From assembly GCA_024637095.1 (NCBI GenBank), contig JAGXFV010000008.1, positions 1-64,000 of the forward strand: DNA of 64,000 nucleotides, in the 5' to 3' direction. This DNA comes from Actinomycetes bacterium. Its GTDB lineage: Bacteria; Actinomycetota; Thermoleophilia; RBG-16-64-13. A program made the translations under genes and the position numbers. This document shows, piece after piece, positions 46,769-55,804 of this stretch (the first letter of the stretch is position 1; each line of letters begins with the position of its first letter). The notes beneath the pieces were generated by a model. That model was not told the DNA's origin. It ran no database searches and saw only the letters and a list, made by a program, of their open reading frames with translations.

Positions 46769-48049
46769 CTACTGCCCGGCGCCGGCTTGACCCGGGGCGG
46801 CGTTCTTCTCGGCACGGTACTCCTTGGCCAGTTCCAGCAGTCGCTTGCCGATGAAATCGGTGTCGGTCACGTGCTCGCGGCCGTAGATCTCGACCCGACT
46901 GTTGCCTTCGACGTCCGCCAGGCCTTCGCGCAGGATCTCGAGCGACTCTTTCTCTTTGTTTCCGGCGAGCAGCAGCACGCAGGGCAGGCCGGGCTTTTTG
47001 GGAAGCTCCTCGCGCAGCGCCTTGACCACGGCGTGGGCGTGATGCCACTGTTCTTGGTTGGCCATCATGAATCCGCCCAGCAGGTAGCCGTCCACGTTGG
47101 GCTGCGAGAGGACCACCTTGGCCACACGGTAGACCTTGGAGGCCACCGGGTTGCCGCTGGTGTCCGCGTAGTTGGCGGGTATGAGGCCGACGGTGTTGAG
47201 GGCGTCCATGCCCATCATGGCCGAGCCGCCGCCGATCGGATGGTAGCCGACGTAGCCCTCGGAGGATTCGTCGTAGCCCATGTTCATCACGAAGCCCGAG
47301 CCTCGCAGATCGGTCTTCTCGATGTTCCAGCCGATCAGATCGAGTTCGGTTGGCTCGCTTCCGAAGTCCCGGGCCACCTCGATGCCGAACTCGGGATGAC
47401 GGAAGACGGCGGAGTTGTCGACTTCCATCTTGCAGTCGGCGGCGTAGAGCTTGCCGTCGGAGGTCTCCACCATCGGGTTGATCTCGAGGGTGAAGCAGTC
47501 ATATTGAATGTAGGCCTCGGCCAGCGTGTGGAGGAAAGAGGCGAAGGCGGAGAGCTTCTCGGGCGGAATACCGGCGCTCTCGGCGACATCAACCGCGTCG
47601 TAGGTGGGCAGGCCTTCCCGCTCGGAGAAGTTGTGACGCAGAATCTTCTCTTCGGGCACCGACTCGATATCCATGCCGCCCTCGACACTGAACATCAACA
47701 TCGGCGAGAGGGCCTCGCGGGACGAGTTGACGATACAGGTGGCATAGTATTCGCGGACGATATCGAGCTTTTCCTCGACCAGCACGACGCGCACAGGCAG
47801 GCCCTTGATCTCCATGCTGAGAATGGAGCGGGCGGCCTCTTCGGCTTCCTGCGGAGTGTCGACCAGTTTGACCGCGCCCGACTTGCCCCGGCCGCCGGCC
47901 TGCACCTGTGCCTTCACAGCCACGGGTTTTCCCAACTCCTCGGCGATCTGCCGAGCCTCTTCGGGAGTCGAAGCCTCGCGGCCCTTGGGGACGGGCAGCC
48001 CCGCCTTCTCCAGCCATCGCTTGCCCTGATACTCCAGCAATCGTGCCAT
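46769..48049 (-). CDS. Succinyl/malate-CoA ligase beta subunit (ATP-grasp)
   Basis: RLLEYQGKRWLEKAGLPVPKG, VAVKAQVQAGGRGKSGAVKLVDTPQEAEEAA, TLEINPMVETSDGKLYAADCKMEVDNSA. Confidence 0.9.
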   Translation of the reverse strand: MARLLEYQGKRWLEKAGLPVPKGREASTPEEARQIAEELGKPVAVKAQVQAGGRGKSGAVKLVDTPQEAEEAARSILSMEIKGLPVRVVLVEEKLDIVREYYATCIVNSSREALSPMLMFSVEGGMDIESVPEEKILRHNFSEREGLPTYDAVDVAESAGIPPEKLSAFASFLHTLAEAYIQYDCFTLEINPMVETSDGKLYAADCKMEVDNSAVFRHPEFGIEVARDFGSEPTELDLIGWNIEKTDLRGSGFVMNMGYDESSEGYVGYHPIGGGSAMMGMDALNTVGLIPANYADTSGNPVASKVYRVAKVVLSQPNVDGYLLGGFMMANQEQWHHAHAVVKALREELPKKPGLPCVLLLAGNKEKESLEILREGLADVEGNSRVEIYGREHVTDTDFIGKRLLELAKEYRAEKNAAPGQAGAGQ

Positions 48050-48154
48050 CTGTCTCCTACCGCCTTCCTCGCGAAAGCTAGTGACCTATTAAAGATGTGG
48101 GGAGGCGCACCGGTGATACATCCTCGTCGTGATCGATGCGGCCATCAGGATCGC

Positions 48155-48184
48155 ATCGTAGAATCCGGCAATGAACGATGTCAA
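48155..48184 (-). promoter_or_regulatory. Predicted sigma70-type promoter for the CoA-ligase/lyase/mae/glcDEF transcript
   Basis: Minus strand TTGACA (48184-48179), 18-bp spacer, TACGAT (48160-48155). Confidence 0.65.
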
Positions 48185-48216
48185 CCCTTTAGGTAGGTTT
48201 TGGACTCCCCCGTCTA

Positions 48217-48227
48217 TGGTCCTACCA
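48217..48227. promoter_or_regulatory. Perfect TGGT-N3-ACCA palindrome (TGGTCCTACCA), candidate GntR/FadR operator
   Basis: 8/8 match, in the divergent intergenic region upstream of the predicted -35. Confidence 0.55.
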
Positions 48228-48376
48228 AAAAGTAATTGGTGCGCATTTTGAGAATAACCCCAGGAAGTATCAAACGCAACCTCAATGCGGCAAATTCACG
48301 TTGCCGTTTAGTGTGCTTAGGTTACAAATAAGACCAATAGAGTTCAAACGGTGTGGACTAGATGATCGCGTGGTAA

Positions 48377-48387
48377 TGGTCATACCC
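48377..48387. promoter_or_regulatory. TGGTCATACCC, candidate GntR/FadR operator upstream of por promoter
   Basis: 7/8 match, 16 bp upstream of the predicted -35. Confidence 0.45.
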
Positions 48388-48403
48388 TCCGCTTGAGCCT
48401 GGC

Positions 48404-48433
48404 TTGAGAGCACGGTGCGGGCCATGTTATAGT
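48404..48433 (+). promoter_or_regulatory. Predicted promoter of the 2-oxoacid:ferredoxin oxidoreductase operon
   Basis: TTGAGA - 18 bp - TATAGT (extended by TGT). Confidence 0.6.
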
Positions 48434-48551
48434 CAGGAATGTTGGAAATGGGACGGGTCTGCTACGAATTGGTCTGATCTGGTACCCCCCGATTTCCCGC
48501 GACTTCGGGTTCCCGGTGTTCCGTCGGCAATGCACAAGGAGTGGTAGAACC

Positions 48552-49124
48552 GTGACCTCACAACTCACTGAAGTCAGGTGGCACGCACGGGGGGGCCAAG
48601 GGGCCGTTACCGCTGCCAAGATGGTGGCCGAGCTCGCTGTTGGCCGGGGCAAGCACTTCCAGGCCTTCCCCGAGTACGGCCCGGAACGTTCCGGCGCCCC
48701 CATCGTCGCCTTTACCCGCATCAGCGACGAACCGATTCAGACCTATTCCCCGATCGAGAGCCCGAATGTCATCCTGGTGCTCGACCCAACCCTGATCGCC
48801 TCGATCGATGTGGTCGAAGGGGCGAGCGAACAAGCGGTGGTGATCATCAATACGGAGCAGACCCCGGAGGAGATCAAGAAGGACCACGACTTCGGTAACG
48901 TCAGGCTGATGACCGTGGCCGCCAGCAAGATCGCCAACGAAACCATCGGACGCAACCTGCCCAACACACCCATGGTGGGCGCCGTGGCCAAGGCAACCGG
49001 CCTGTTCGGGCTAGAAGAAGTCCAAGACCACATGCGGCAGAGCTTCAGCAAGAAGTTCTCCGAAAAGGTAGTGAATGGCAACCTCGAAGCCGTAAGGCGC
49101 GCATTCGAAGAGGTAAAGGAATGA
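48552..49124 (+). CDS. 2-oxoacid (pyruvate):ferredoxin oxidoreductase gamma subunit
   Basis: TEVRWHARGGQGAVTAAKMVAELAVGRGKHFQAFPEYGPERSGAPIVAFTRI; GTG start. Confidence 0.93.
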   Translation: MTSQLTEVRWHARGGQGAVTAAKMVAELAVGRGKHFQAFPEYGPERSGAPIVAFTRISDEPIQTYSPIESPNVILVLDPTLIASIDVVEGASEQAVVIINTEQTPEEIKKDHDFGNVRLMTVAASKIANETIGRNLPNTPMVGAVAKATGLFGLEEVQDHMRQSFSKKFSEKVVNGNLEAVRRAFEEVKE

Positions 49125-49474
49125 CACACAAAGACAAGACCACCAAAGAGATGAAATGGGACATCTCGGGGATCAAGAACTGGGGGCCCGGGGATCACGA
49201 ACTCGGCTCCATCATCCCCGAGGCGGGCAACGCCCGCTACTACCACACCGGTGGCTGGCGGACCGAGTTCCCCATCCGTGACGAGGAGACCTGCACCCAG
49301 TGCCTCTTCTGCTACTTCTTCTGCCCGGACTCCTCAGTCCTGGCCGAAAATCAGAAGGTCACCGACTTCGACTACGATCACTGTAAGGGCTGCGGCATCT
49401 GCGCCAAGGAATGTCCCGCCGATGCGATCACCATGCACCCCGAATCTGAACTCGCAGAAAGGGTGAAGAAGTAA
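49121..49474 (+). CDS. 2-oxoacid (pyruvate):ferredoxin oxidoreductase delta subunit, 2x[4Fe-4S]
   Basis: CTQCLFCYFFCPD and CKGCGICAKECP. Confidence 0.93.
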   Translation: MTHKDKTTKEMKWDISGIKNWGPGDHELGSIIPEAGNARYYHTGGWRTEFPIRDEETCTQCLFCYFFCPDSSVLAENQKVTDFDYDHCKGCGICAKECPADAITMHPESELAERVKK

Positions 49475-50673
49475 TGGCCCAAACCGAAGTTAAGACTCTC
49501 GCCATCACCGGCAACGGCGCCGTGTCCCTGGCGATGAAGCAGGTGGACCCCGACGTGGTGGCCGCCTACCCGATCACCCCCCAGACCGATGTGGTTCAGA
49601 ACTTCAGCCAGTACGTGGCCAACGGCGACGTCAAAGCCGAGTTCGTCACCGTCGAATCCGAACACTCTGCCATGAGCGCCTGCATCGGCTCCGCCGGCGC
49701 CGGCGCCCGCACCATGACGGCGACCAGTTCCGCGGGCTACGCTCTGATGGTCGAAGTCTGCTTCGTGGCCGCCTCCATGCGGCTGCCGATCATCATGACC
49801 ACGGTCAACCGCGCGCTTTCCGGTCCGATCAACATTCACTGCGACCACTCGGACTCCATGCTGGGGCGCGACTCGGGCTGGCTGCAGATCTACAACGAGG
49901 ACGGCCAGGAGGCCTACGACGCCACTGTGATGTCCTTCCCGATCGCCGAGCACAAGGACGTCCGCCTGCCGCTGATGAACATGTACGACGGCTTCATCAT
50001 CTCGGGCGCCATCGGCCCCTTGAAGCCGCTCTCCGCCGAGCAGGTGCAGCAGTTCATCGGGCAGGCTCCGGACTACCCCAAGCTCTTGGATGCCAAGAAC
50101 CCCGTGACCATGGGTCCCTTCGACGGCCTGCACGGCTGGTACTTCGAGCAGAAGATCGCGCAGAACATCGCTATGGAGAACGCGCTCGACGTCATCCAGG
50201 ACACCTACGACCGCTTCTACGAACTGACCGGCCGCCGTTACGAGCACCTGATGAAATACCGCATGGACGACGCGGAGATCGTGGTGGTCGTGGCCAACTC
50301 GGCCGCCGGAACCGCGCGCGCCGTCGTTGACAAGTTGCGGAACGAGGGGATCAAGGCGGGGCTCATCAAGCTTCGCACATTCCGCCCCTTCCCGGTCAAG
50401 CTGTACGCCGAGGCTCTGGCCGACGTCAAGGTGGTCGGGGTCATGGACCGCGCCGACTCCTTCGGAGCACCAGGCGGACCACTCTATATGGAAGTGCTGA
50501 CATCGCTCTATCAGGAAGGCCAGTGCGCCAAGGCGGTCAACTTCATCTATGGGTTGGGCGGGCGCGACGTCTTCCCGCAGAACATCGAAGACGTCTACCG
50601 GCGGCTGGACGCCATCGCCAAGGGCGAAGATGCGCCGCGGGAGCGAATCTACGTGAACGCGAAGGGAATGTAA
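49474..50673 (+). CDS. 2-oxoacid (pyruvate):ferredoxin oxidoreductase alpha subunit
   Basis: AAYPITPQTDVVQ, VESEHSAMSACIGSAGAGARTMTATSSAGYALM, NRALSGPINIHCDHSDSM. Confidence 0.95.
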   Translation: MAQTEVKTLAITGNGAVSLAMKQVDPDVVAAYPITPQTDVVQNFSQYVANGDVKAEFVTVESEHSAMSACIGSAGAGARTMTATSSAGYALMVEVCFVAASMRLPIIMTTVNRALSGPINIHCDHSDSMLGRDSGWLQIYNEDGQEAYDATVMSFPIAEHKDVRLPLMNMYDGFIISGAIGPLKPLSAEQVQQFIGQAPDYPKLLDAKNPVTMGPFDGLHGWYFEQKIAQNIAMENALDVIQDTYDRFYELTGRRYEHLMKYRMDDAEIVVVVANSAAGTARAVVDKLRNEGIKAGLIKLRTFRPFPVKLYAEALADVKVVGVMDRADSFGAPGGPLYMEVLTSLYQEGQCAKAVNFIYGLGGRDVFPQNIEDVYRRLDAIAKGEDAPRERIYVNAKGM

Positions 50674-51671
50674 TGGCGACTCAGGAAATCAAGAAGCAGT
50701 CTCCAAAGGTCTATATCGACCGTCCTGATCACCTCTCCGGCGGACACCGGCTGTGTGCGGGTTGCGGCGCGCCGGTGATTCTACGGCAGGTGCTGATGGG
50801 CGCGGGTGACAGCCCCGTGGTCATCTCCAACGCCACCGGTTGCGTGGAGGTCTCGACCACCATCTACCCCTACACCGCGTGGAAGGACAGCTACATCCAC
50901 AGCGCCTTCGAGAACGCGGCGGCCACCATCAGCGGCGTGGAGGCGGCTCTCATCAGCCTGAAGAAGCAGGGCAAGGTAACCGAGGACTTCAAGCTGCTCT
51001 CCGTGGCCGGCGACGGTGGATCCTACGACATCGGCCTGCAGGCCATCTCCGGTGCGCTCGAGCGGTACCACGACATCGTGATTCTCTGCTACGACAACGG
51101 CGCCTATATGAATACCGGCTTCCAGCGCTCGGCTGCGACCCCCAAGGGCGCGTGGACGACGACCAGCCCGGTGGGCAAGGTTCGGCCCGGCAAGAATCAG
51201 CAACGCAAGAACCTGACCGAGATCGCCATCGCGCATAACATCCCCTACGTGGCGCAGGCGTCGCCGCACAACTTCCGGGATCTCATCTACAAGGCCGAGA
51301 AGGCTTTCGCCGCCAAGGGCCCGGCCTTCCTCAACGTGCTCTCCCCCTGCCCGCGGGGTTGGCGCTCCAAGGAGTCGGACAGCATCCAATTGGCCGAGGC
51401 CATGGTCAAGTCCAACTACTGGCCGCTCTTCGAGGTCGAGAACGGGGTCTACAAGATCAACTACGATCCCAAGAAGCGCAAAGGCGCGGTGGCCGATTGG
51501 ATGAAGCAGCAGGGCCGTTTCCGCCACCTGTTCACTCCGGAGAACGAGTGGATCGTGGAAGAAACCCAAGAGATGACCGACTACCAATGGGAACGCCTGA
51601 AGGCCATGGAAGAGGCGACCGCCCGCTTTGGCACGCAAGAGGCTGCGGAGGCGCAGGAGCCGGCAGAGTAG
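50673..51671 (+). CDS. 2-oxoacid (pyruvate):ferredoxin oxidoreductase beta subunit (TPP-binding)
   Basis: GHRLCAGCGAPVILRQVL, SVAGDGGSYDIGLQAISGA, CYDNGAYMNTGFQRS; ATG overlaps upstream stop. Confidence 0.95.
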   Translation: MATQEIKKQSPKVYIDRPDHLSGGHRLCAGCGAPVILRQVLMGAGDSPVVISNATGCVEVSTTIYPYTAWKDSYIHSAFENAAATISGVEAALISLKKQGKVTEDFKLLSVAGDGGSYDIGLQAISGALERYHDIVILCYDNGAYMNTGFQRSAATPKGAWTTTSPVGKVRPGKNQQRKNLTEIAIAHNIPYVAQASPHNFRDLIYKAEKAFAAKGPAFLNVLSPCPRGWRSKESDSIQLAEAMVKSNYWPLFEVENGVYKINYDPKKRKGAVADWMKQQGRFRHLFTPENEWIVEETQEMTDYQWERLKAMEEATARFGTQEAAEAQEPAE

Positions 51672-51736
51672 TCCGCCCCGCCCTGGGCGGCAGCGCGCCC
51701 GCCGCGCGTGCCACCCTATGTTTTGGCCGAAGTATC

Positions 51737-51766
51737 GAGGCCCCGCACCAGCGGGGCCTCTTTCTT
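51737..51766 (+). terminator. Intrinsic terminator after the por operon
   Basis: GAGGCCCCGC-ACCA-GCGGGGCCTC-TTTCTT. Confidence 0.85.
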
Positions 51767-51815
51767 GCCCGCTACCGGGGCGGCGTCGGCAACCCTTTTC
51801 GAACTATTGGGCTAA

Positions 51816-51826
51816 TGGTCTACCCA
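51816..51826. promoter_or_regulatory. TGGTCTACCCA, candidate operator upstream of the GntR/FadR gene
   Basis: 7/8 match to TGGT-N3-ACCA. Confidence 0.4.
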
Positions 51827-51853
51827 TTGCTCAACCTTTTTGGTATTTTTGGT

Positions 51854-51900
51854 TTGCACACGATCCAGGTTGCACACGATCCAGGTTGCACACGATCGAG
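51854..51900 (+). repeat. Three tandem 16-bp repeats TTGCACACGATCCAGG upstream of the GntR/FadR gene
   Basis: Copies at 51854, 51870 and 51886 (third ends ...GATCGAG). Confidence 0.95.
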
Positions 51901-51938
51901 TTGATTGACACAGATGACCATATAAAGGGGACGGGAAC

Positions 51939-52694
51939 GTGGGAAAACTAGAGATCCCCGCTGACGGGCTGGCCGAAAGGGGCCGCTCCAACACTATCTC
52001 CTCTCAGATCGCCGAGTTGATCCGCAAGCAGATCAGGCAAGGCGGGTTGCGCCCCGGTGACCGTATCCCCTCCGAGCGCTACCTCGCCGAGGAACTCAGG
52101 GTCGGCCGCTCTTCGGTTCGCGAGGCGTTCCACGAACTCCGCACGCAGGGTTTCATCGATTCACGCAAAGGCCGACAGGGAACCCGAGTCGCCTCGCTGA
52201 CCAAGATCGCTTCGAGCGGCGCCCTCAGCCAACTGCTCGAAGCCGGCACGGACTGGCTGGTCGACCTGATCGAGCTGCGCAGCGGGCTCGAGGTGCAGGC
52301 GGCGGGCCTGGCGGCACGCCGCCGGACCGAGGAAGACATGGCGAAACTAGGCGGGATTGTGGCCGAGATGGACGCCGCCCCAGACCGCAAGCAGGCGGCG
52401 GCACTGGACGTGGCCCTGCACGGCGCGATCGCCGAGGCCACACACAACAACCTCTACCAGAACATCTCGATCGGGCAGGCCGGTCTGCTGCACGAGCAAA
52501 TCCCCAGCATTCTCGGGGTGCTCTGGACCGATCCGCGGACCTCCGAGGAGATTCCCCGCCAGCACCGCGACATCCTGGACGCCATCGAGTCTCGAGACGA
52601 GAGCGGTGCCCGCCAGGCAATGGCGAATCACCTGGAATACATCATGCGGGGGGTGGCGGGGCGTCGCGAACAGGAGTTGGCAGCCCGGAAGTAA
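51939..52694 (+). CDS. GntR-family regulator, FadR/FCD subfamily
   Basis: GLRPGDRIPSERYLAEELRVGRSSVREAFHELRTQGFIDSRKGRQGT wHTH; FCD histidines D..LH, QH, NHL. Confidence 0.94.
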   Translation: MGKLEIPADGLAERGRSNTISSQIAELIRKQIRQGGLRPGDRIPSERYLAEELRVGRSSVREAFHELRTQGFIDSRKGRQGTRVASLTKIASSGALSQLLEAGTDWLVDLIELRSGLEVQAAGLAARRRTEEDMAKLGGIVAEMDAAPDRKQAAALDVALHGAIAEATHNNLYQNISIGQAGLLHEQIPSILGVLWTDPRTSEEIPRQHRDILDAIESRDESGARQAMANHLEYIMRGVAGRREQELAARK

Positions 52695-52746
52695 ATCGGC
52701 GTTCCGTGAGTAGATCGGCGTTGTCTCACCGGCACGGAGTGGCGCC

Positions 52747-54315
52747 TTATTCTTGAGGGCGCTCACAGCTGAGGAGAACGGCGTTCCCTCCATCGCTCTT
52801 CGCGTCTTTCATTGCCGCCAAAGCGGCGTCCAGCAAGGAGAACGCCGTGATTCCGTGGGGCGGGTGAACAGCCAGACCCACGGCCACCGTGATCCGTTCG
52901 ACCGTGCCCCGCTGGAGAATGAAGGGGTACTCCTCCACCCGTTCGCGAAGCCGTTCGGCGACGACGGCGGCAGACTCGCCGGTGGTTTCCGGCAAAAGCG
53001 CGGCGAACCTCCCGCCCCCCAACCTCGCGAGGCTGTCGGTCGAGCGAAGCAGCCCTTTGAGAAGCTGCGCCACCTCGTTGATGATTTGATCGCCGAAGCT
53101 CGCGCCGTGAACCTCGTTCACGCGCCGAAGGCCGTCGATGTCCAACACCAAGCAGGTGGAGGGGCGGGCGTAGCGGTTGGTGCGGGCGATCTCGTGACGC
53201 AGCAGCGACAGGAAGTGATCTTGAGTGTAGGTTCCGGTCAGGGAATCGCGGATGGCCGCTTCCGCCATCTCGTGGAAGTAGGCGGAGCGAGAATAGGCGC
53301 TGCTGAAAAGAGGCCTCGCGCGCTTTAGCGGCTCCGCCGGCGGCGGGGACAGTTCTGAAGAGGCCAAGAAGAGTACGCCGGCCGCCGGGCCGCGATGATC
53401 GAGCGCCATGACCACGAAGCTGCGGGCATCAGGGAGGGCGGGGTCCCGGGTGAAGGGGAGGCCTGTCTCGACGAAGAAACCCCGCCGAAGCCCCTCTTTG
53501 AGCGGCGCCGGCAACGAGCTCTTGCGATAACGTCCCCTGTCCGGATCAGATTGCGGTTCGAGCACCCGGCCACCCTCCTCCCGGTAAACCGCCTGGAGCT
53601 CTGAGTCGGTCGCCTCAAAGAGCAGGATGTGGTCCGCCGGCCAGACCGAGTGCACCAGCGAGCTCATGCTGGCGGCCAACTCGGACAGCGGTTCGGCGGA
53701 GCGCAGTTCCTCCGCCACCCGGTTGACGAACCGGTCGGCCTCCTGCAGTTCGCGCAGCCGGGCATGCATCTCTTCCACACGGATGCCCTCCTCCTCGAGC
53801 TCCTCCCGGGCCTGGTAGGCCGCGTTCCTCACAGCTTGGATCGCACGCCGCAGCGACCCGAGCAAGACGTCCCCCTCCGGCCTCCAAGGCAGGTGGCCCT
53901 GTAGCTCGGATTCCAATCGGGAGATCGGGCGCTCCAGCCGCGTACGCACCAAGTAGTAGTTGAGTGGGAGAAAGATCAGGGTGGCGGCCGCGGCGGCAAG
54001 TCCGGCCGCCCGCAGAGCTTCGGCGGGCGGCGCGGAGAGGAAGGAGGAGGCGACCACCAGCACGAGGCTGGCACCGGCCAGAGCGCCCACCAGCGACATC
54101 GGGGCGAGCGTCGCCCAGAAGAAGTCCATGGGCCCGCCACTACGCGCCCGGCGCGATAGCGCCGCCGCCTCCTGCAGCAGGGAATCACGCGACAACTCGC
54201 CGGTCAGTTCCGGCAGGGATTCATCCTCGGCCCATGCGCCAAAGACCTCGTCTTCGGCGAACGAGGAGAGCGCGCCGTCCGCGCTCCCGGCGGCGGAGCG
54301 ATCCCTTTCCTTCAA
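52747..54315 (-). CDS. Membrane GAF-GGDEF protein with degenerate GGGRF active site
   Basis: TM segments; [20 protein letters not shown] ... [13 protein letters not shown]. Confidence 0.88.
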   Translation of the reverse strand: MKERDRSAAGSADGALSSFAEDEVFGAWAEDESLPELTGELSRDSLLQEAAALSRRARSGGPMDFFWATLAPMSLVGALAGASLVLVVASSFLSAPPAEALRAAGLAAAAATLIFLPLNYYLVRTRLERPISRLESELQGHLPWRPEGDVLLGSLRRAIQAVRNAAYQAREELEEEGIRVEEMHARLRELQEADRFVNRVAEELRSAEPLSELAASMSSLVHSVWPADHILLFEATDSELQAVYREEGGRVLEPQSDPDRGRYRKSSLPAPLKEGLRRGFFVETGLPFTRDPALPDARSFVVMALDHRGPAAGVLFLASSELSPPPAEPLKRARPLFSSAYSRSAYFHEMAEAAIRDSLTGTYTQDHFLSLLRHEIARTNRYARPSTCLVLDIDGLRRVNEVHGASFGDQIINEVAQLLKGLLRSTDSLARLGGGRFAALLPETTGESAAVVAERLRERVEEYPFILQRGTVERITVAVGLAVHPPHGITAFSLLDAALAAMKDAKSDGGNAVLLSCERPQE

Positions 54316-54337
54316 AAGTCCCCTGCCCTCCGGTAGA

Positions 54338-55756
54338 ATGCCCGTTCCGAGCTACCTATCGTCCGCTGCTCCCCAGGAGTTGAGCCAATTGACGGAGTTT
54401 GACGGGACCACCCTGCCCCGACCCGCGCAGGTCGAAGGAGTCCCTCTCGATGCGGCCGGACACCCGGTCGCGGTGCTGCAAGCCAAGACCGAACGCCCCG
54501 CACCCAACGACACCGTGGTGATGAAGTTTGGCGGGACTTCGGTGGCGGACGCGGAGTGCATGAAGCGCGTGGCCCGCCGCATCGTGGAGACCCAAGACTC
54601 CGGACACCCGGTGGTCGCCGTCGTCTCCGCCCGAGGAGACACCACCGACGAGCTGATTCAGTTGGCCAGGGAGATCTCTGACAACCCGCCGGACCGGGAG
54701 ATGGACATGCTCCTCTCGACCGGGGAGCGGATCTCGGCCTCTCTCGTGGCAATGGCGATCCACGACCTGGGACACGACGCGATCTCGCTGACCGGCTCGC
54801 AGGCCGGAATACTCACGGACACCGATCACACCAAAGCGAAGATCTTGGACATCCGACCCTTCCGCATTCAGGAAGCGCTCGACCGGGGCAAGATCGTCCT
54901 GGTCGCCGGCTTTCAGGGGGTCTCGACCGAGCACGACGTCACGACGCTGGGGCGGGGCGGCTCGGACACCACAGCAGTGGCCTTGGCCGCCGCCCTCGGG
55001 GCCGAGGTGTGCGAAATCTACACAGACGTCGACGGCGTGTACACCACCGATCCGCGCATAGTACCCGAGGCGCGCAAGCTGGAGGAGATTTCTTACGAAG
55101 AGATGCTCGAGCTGGCCGCCACCGGGGCGAAGGTCTTGATGCTGCGCTGCGTGGAGTTTGCGCGGCGATTTGGAGTGGCGATCCACGTGCGCTCCAGTTT
55201 CGCCGACACGCCGGGCACCTGGATACGACATCAGGAAGGGGAAGCCGTGGAACAGGCCATAGTCTCGGGCGTCAGCTACACCCTCGAGGACGCCAAAGTC
55301 ACGCTGCACCGCGTGCCCGACAGGCCCGGTGTGGCAGCGCGCGTGTTCACTCAGATGGCCTCCGACGGTCTCAACGTGGACATGATCATCCAGAACGTGT
55401 CCGAGGCGGGGACCACCGATATCTCCTTCACCGTGAGCGAGGACGATCTGGACAAAGCCGGCCGCACTCTGGACCGTCTGCAGGAAGAACTCGGGTTCGG
55501 TGAGTACGAGACCGACACGGAGACCGCCAAGATCTCGTTGGTCGGCGCGGGCATGCGCTCGCATCCGGGAGTGGCCGCCCGCATGTTCGAAGTCCTGGCC
55601 GAGAACGGCATCAACATCGAGATGATTTCCACCAGCTCGATCAAGATCTCCTGCGTGATCCGCAAGGACCGCATGCAGGACGCGGTGCGCGCGCTGCACC
55701 AAGCCTTTCGGCTGGACCAGCAGAGCGTGCAGGTCGAGGAGATCTTCGGAGTCTGA
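54338..55756 (+). CDS. lysC: Aspartate kinase
   Basis: [85 protein letters not shown]; two ACT domains; start uncertain. Confidence 0.94.
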   Translation: MPVPSYLSSAAPQELSQLTEFDGTTLPRPAQVEGVPLDAAGHPVAVLQAKTERPAPNDTVVMKFGGTSVADAECMKRVARRIVETQDSGHPVVAVVSARGDTTDELIQLAREISDNPPDREMDMLLSTGERISASLVAMAIHDLGHDAISLTGSQAGILTDTDHTKAKILDIRPFRIQEALDRGKIVLVAGFQGVSTEHDVTTLGRGGSDTTAVALAAALGAEVCEIYTDVDGVYTTDPRIVPEARKLEEISYEEMLELAATGAKVLMLRCVEFARRFGVAIHVRSSFADTPGTWIRHQEGEAVEQAIVSGVSYTLEDAKVTLHRVPDRPGVAARVFTQMASDGLNVDMIIQNVSEAGTTDISFTVSEDDLDKAGRTLDRLQEELGFGEYETDTETAKISLVGAGMRSHPGVAARMFEVLAENGINIEMISTSSIKISCVIRKDRMQDAVRALHQAFRLDQQSVQVEEIFGV

Positions 55757-55804
55757 GTCGCTCTGGCCGCGGTCTAAGCTGCGGCCAGAGCTCCGTACGC
55801 TGGC

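Noticed and set aside
46727-48196. 489-aa plus-strand ORF opposite the CoA-ligase beta subunit
   Set aside because: Antisense shadow ORF; the ligase on the minus strand has intact ATP-grasp motifs.
48552-51671. Oxalate oxidoreductase instead of pyruvate:ferredoxin oxidoreductase
   Set aside because: Could not be excluded from sequence alone, but the four-subunit gamma-delta-alpha-beta organisation and adjacent malic enzyme favour pyruvate; residue-level comparison is needed.
54356-55702. 448-aa minus-strand ORF opposite aspartate kinase
   Set aside because: Antisense shadow; the plus strand is unambiguous aspartokinase.
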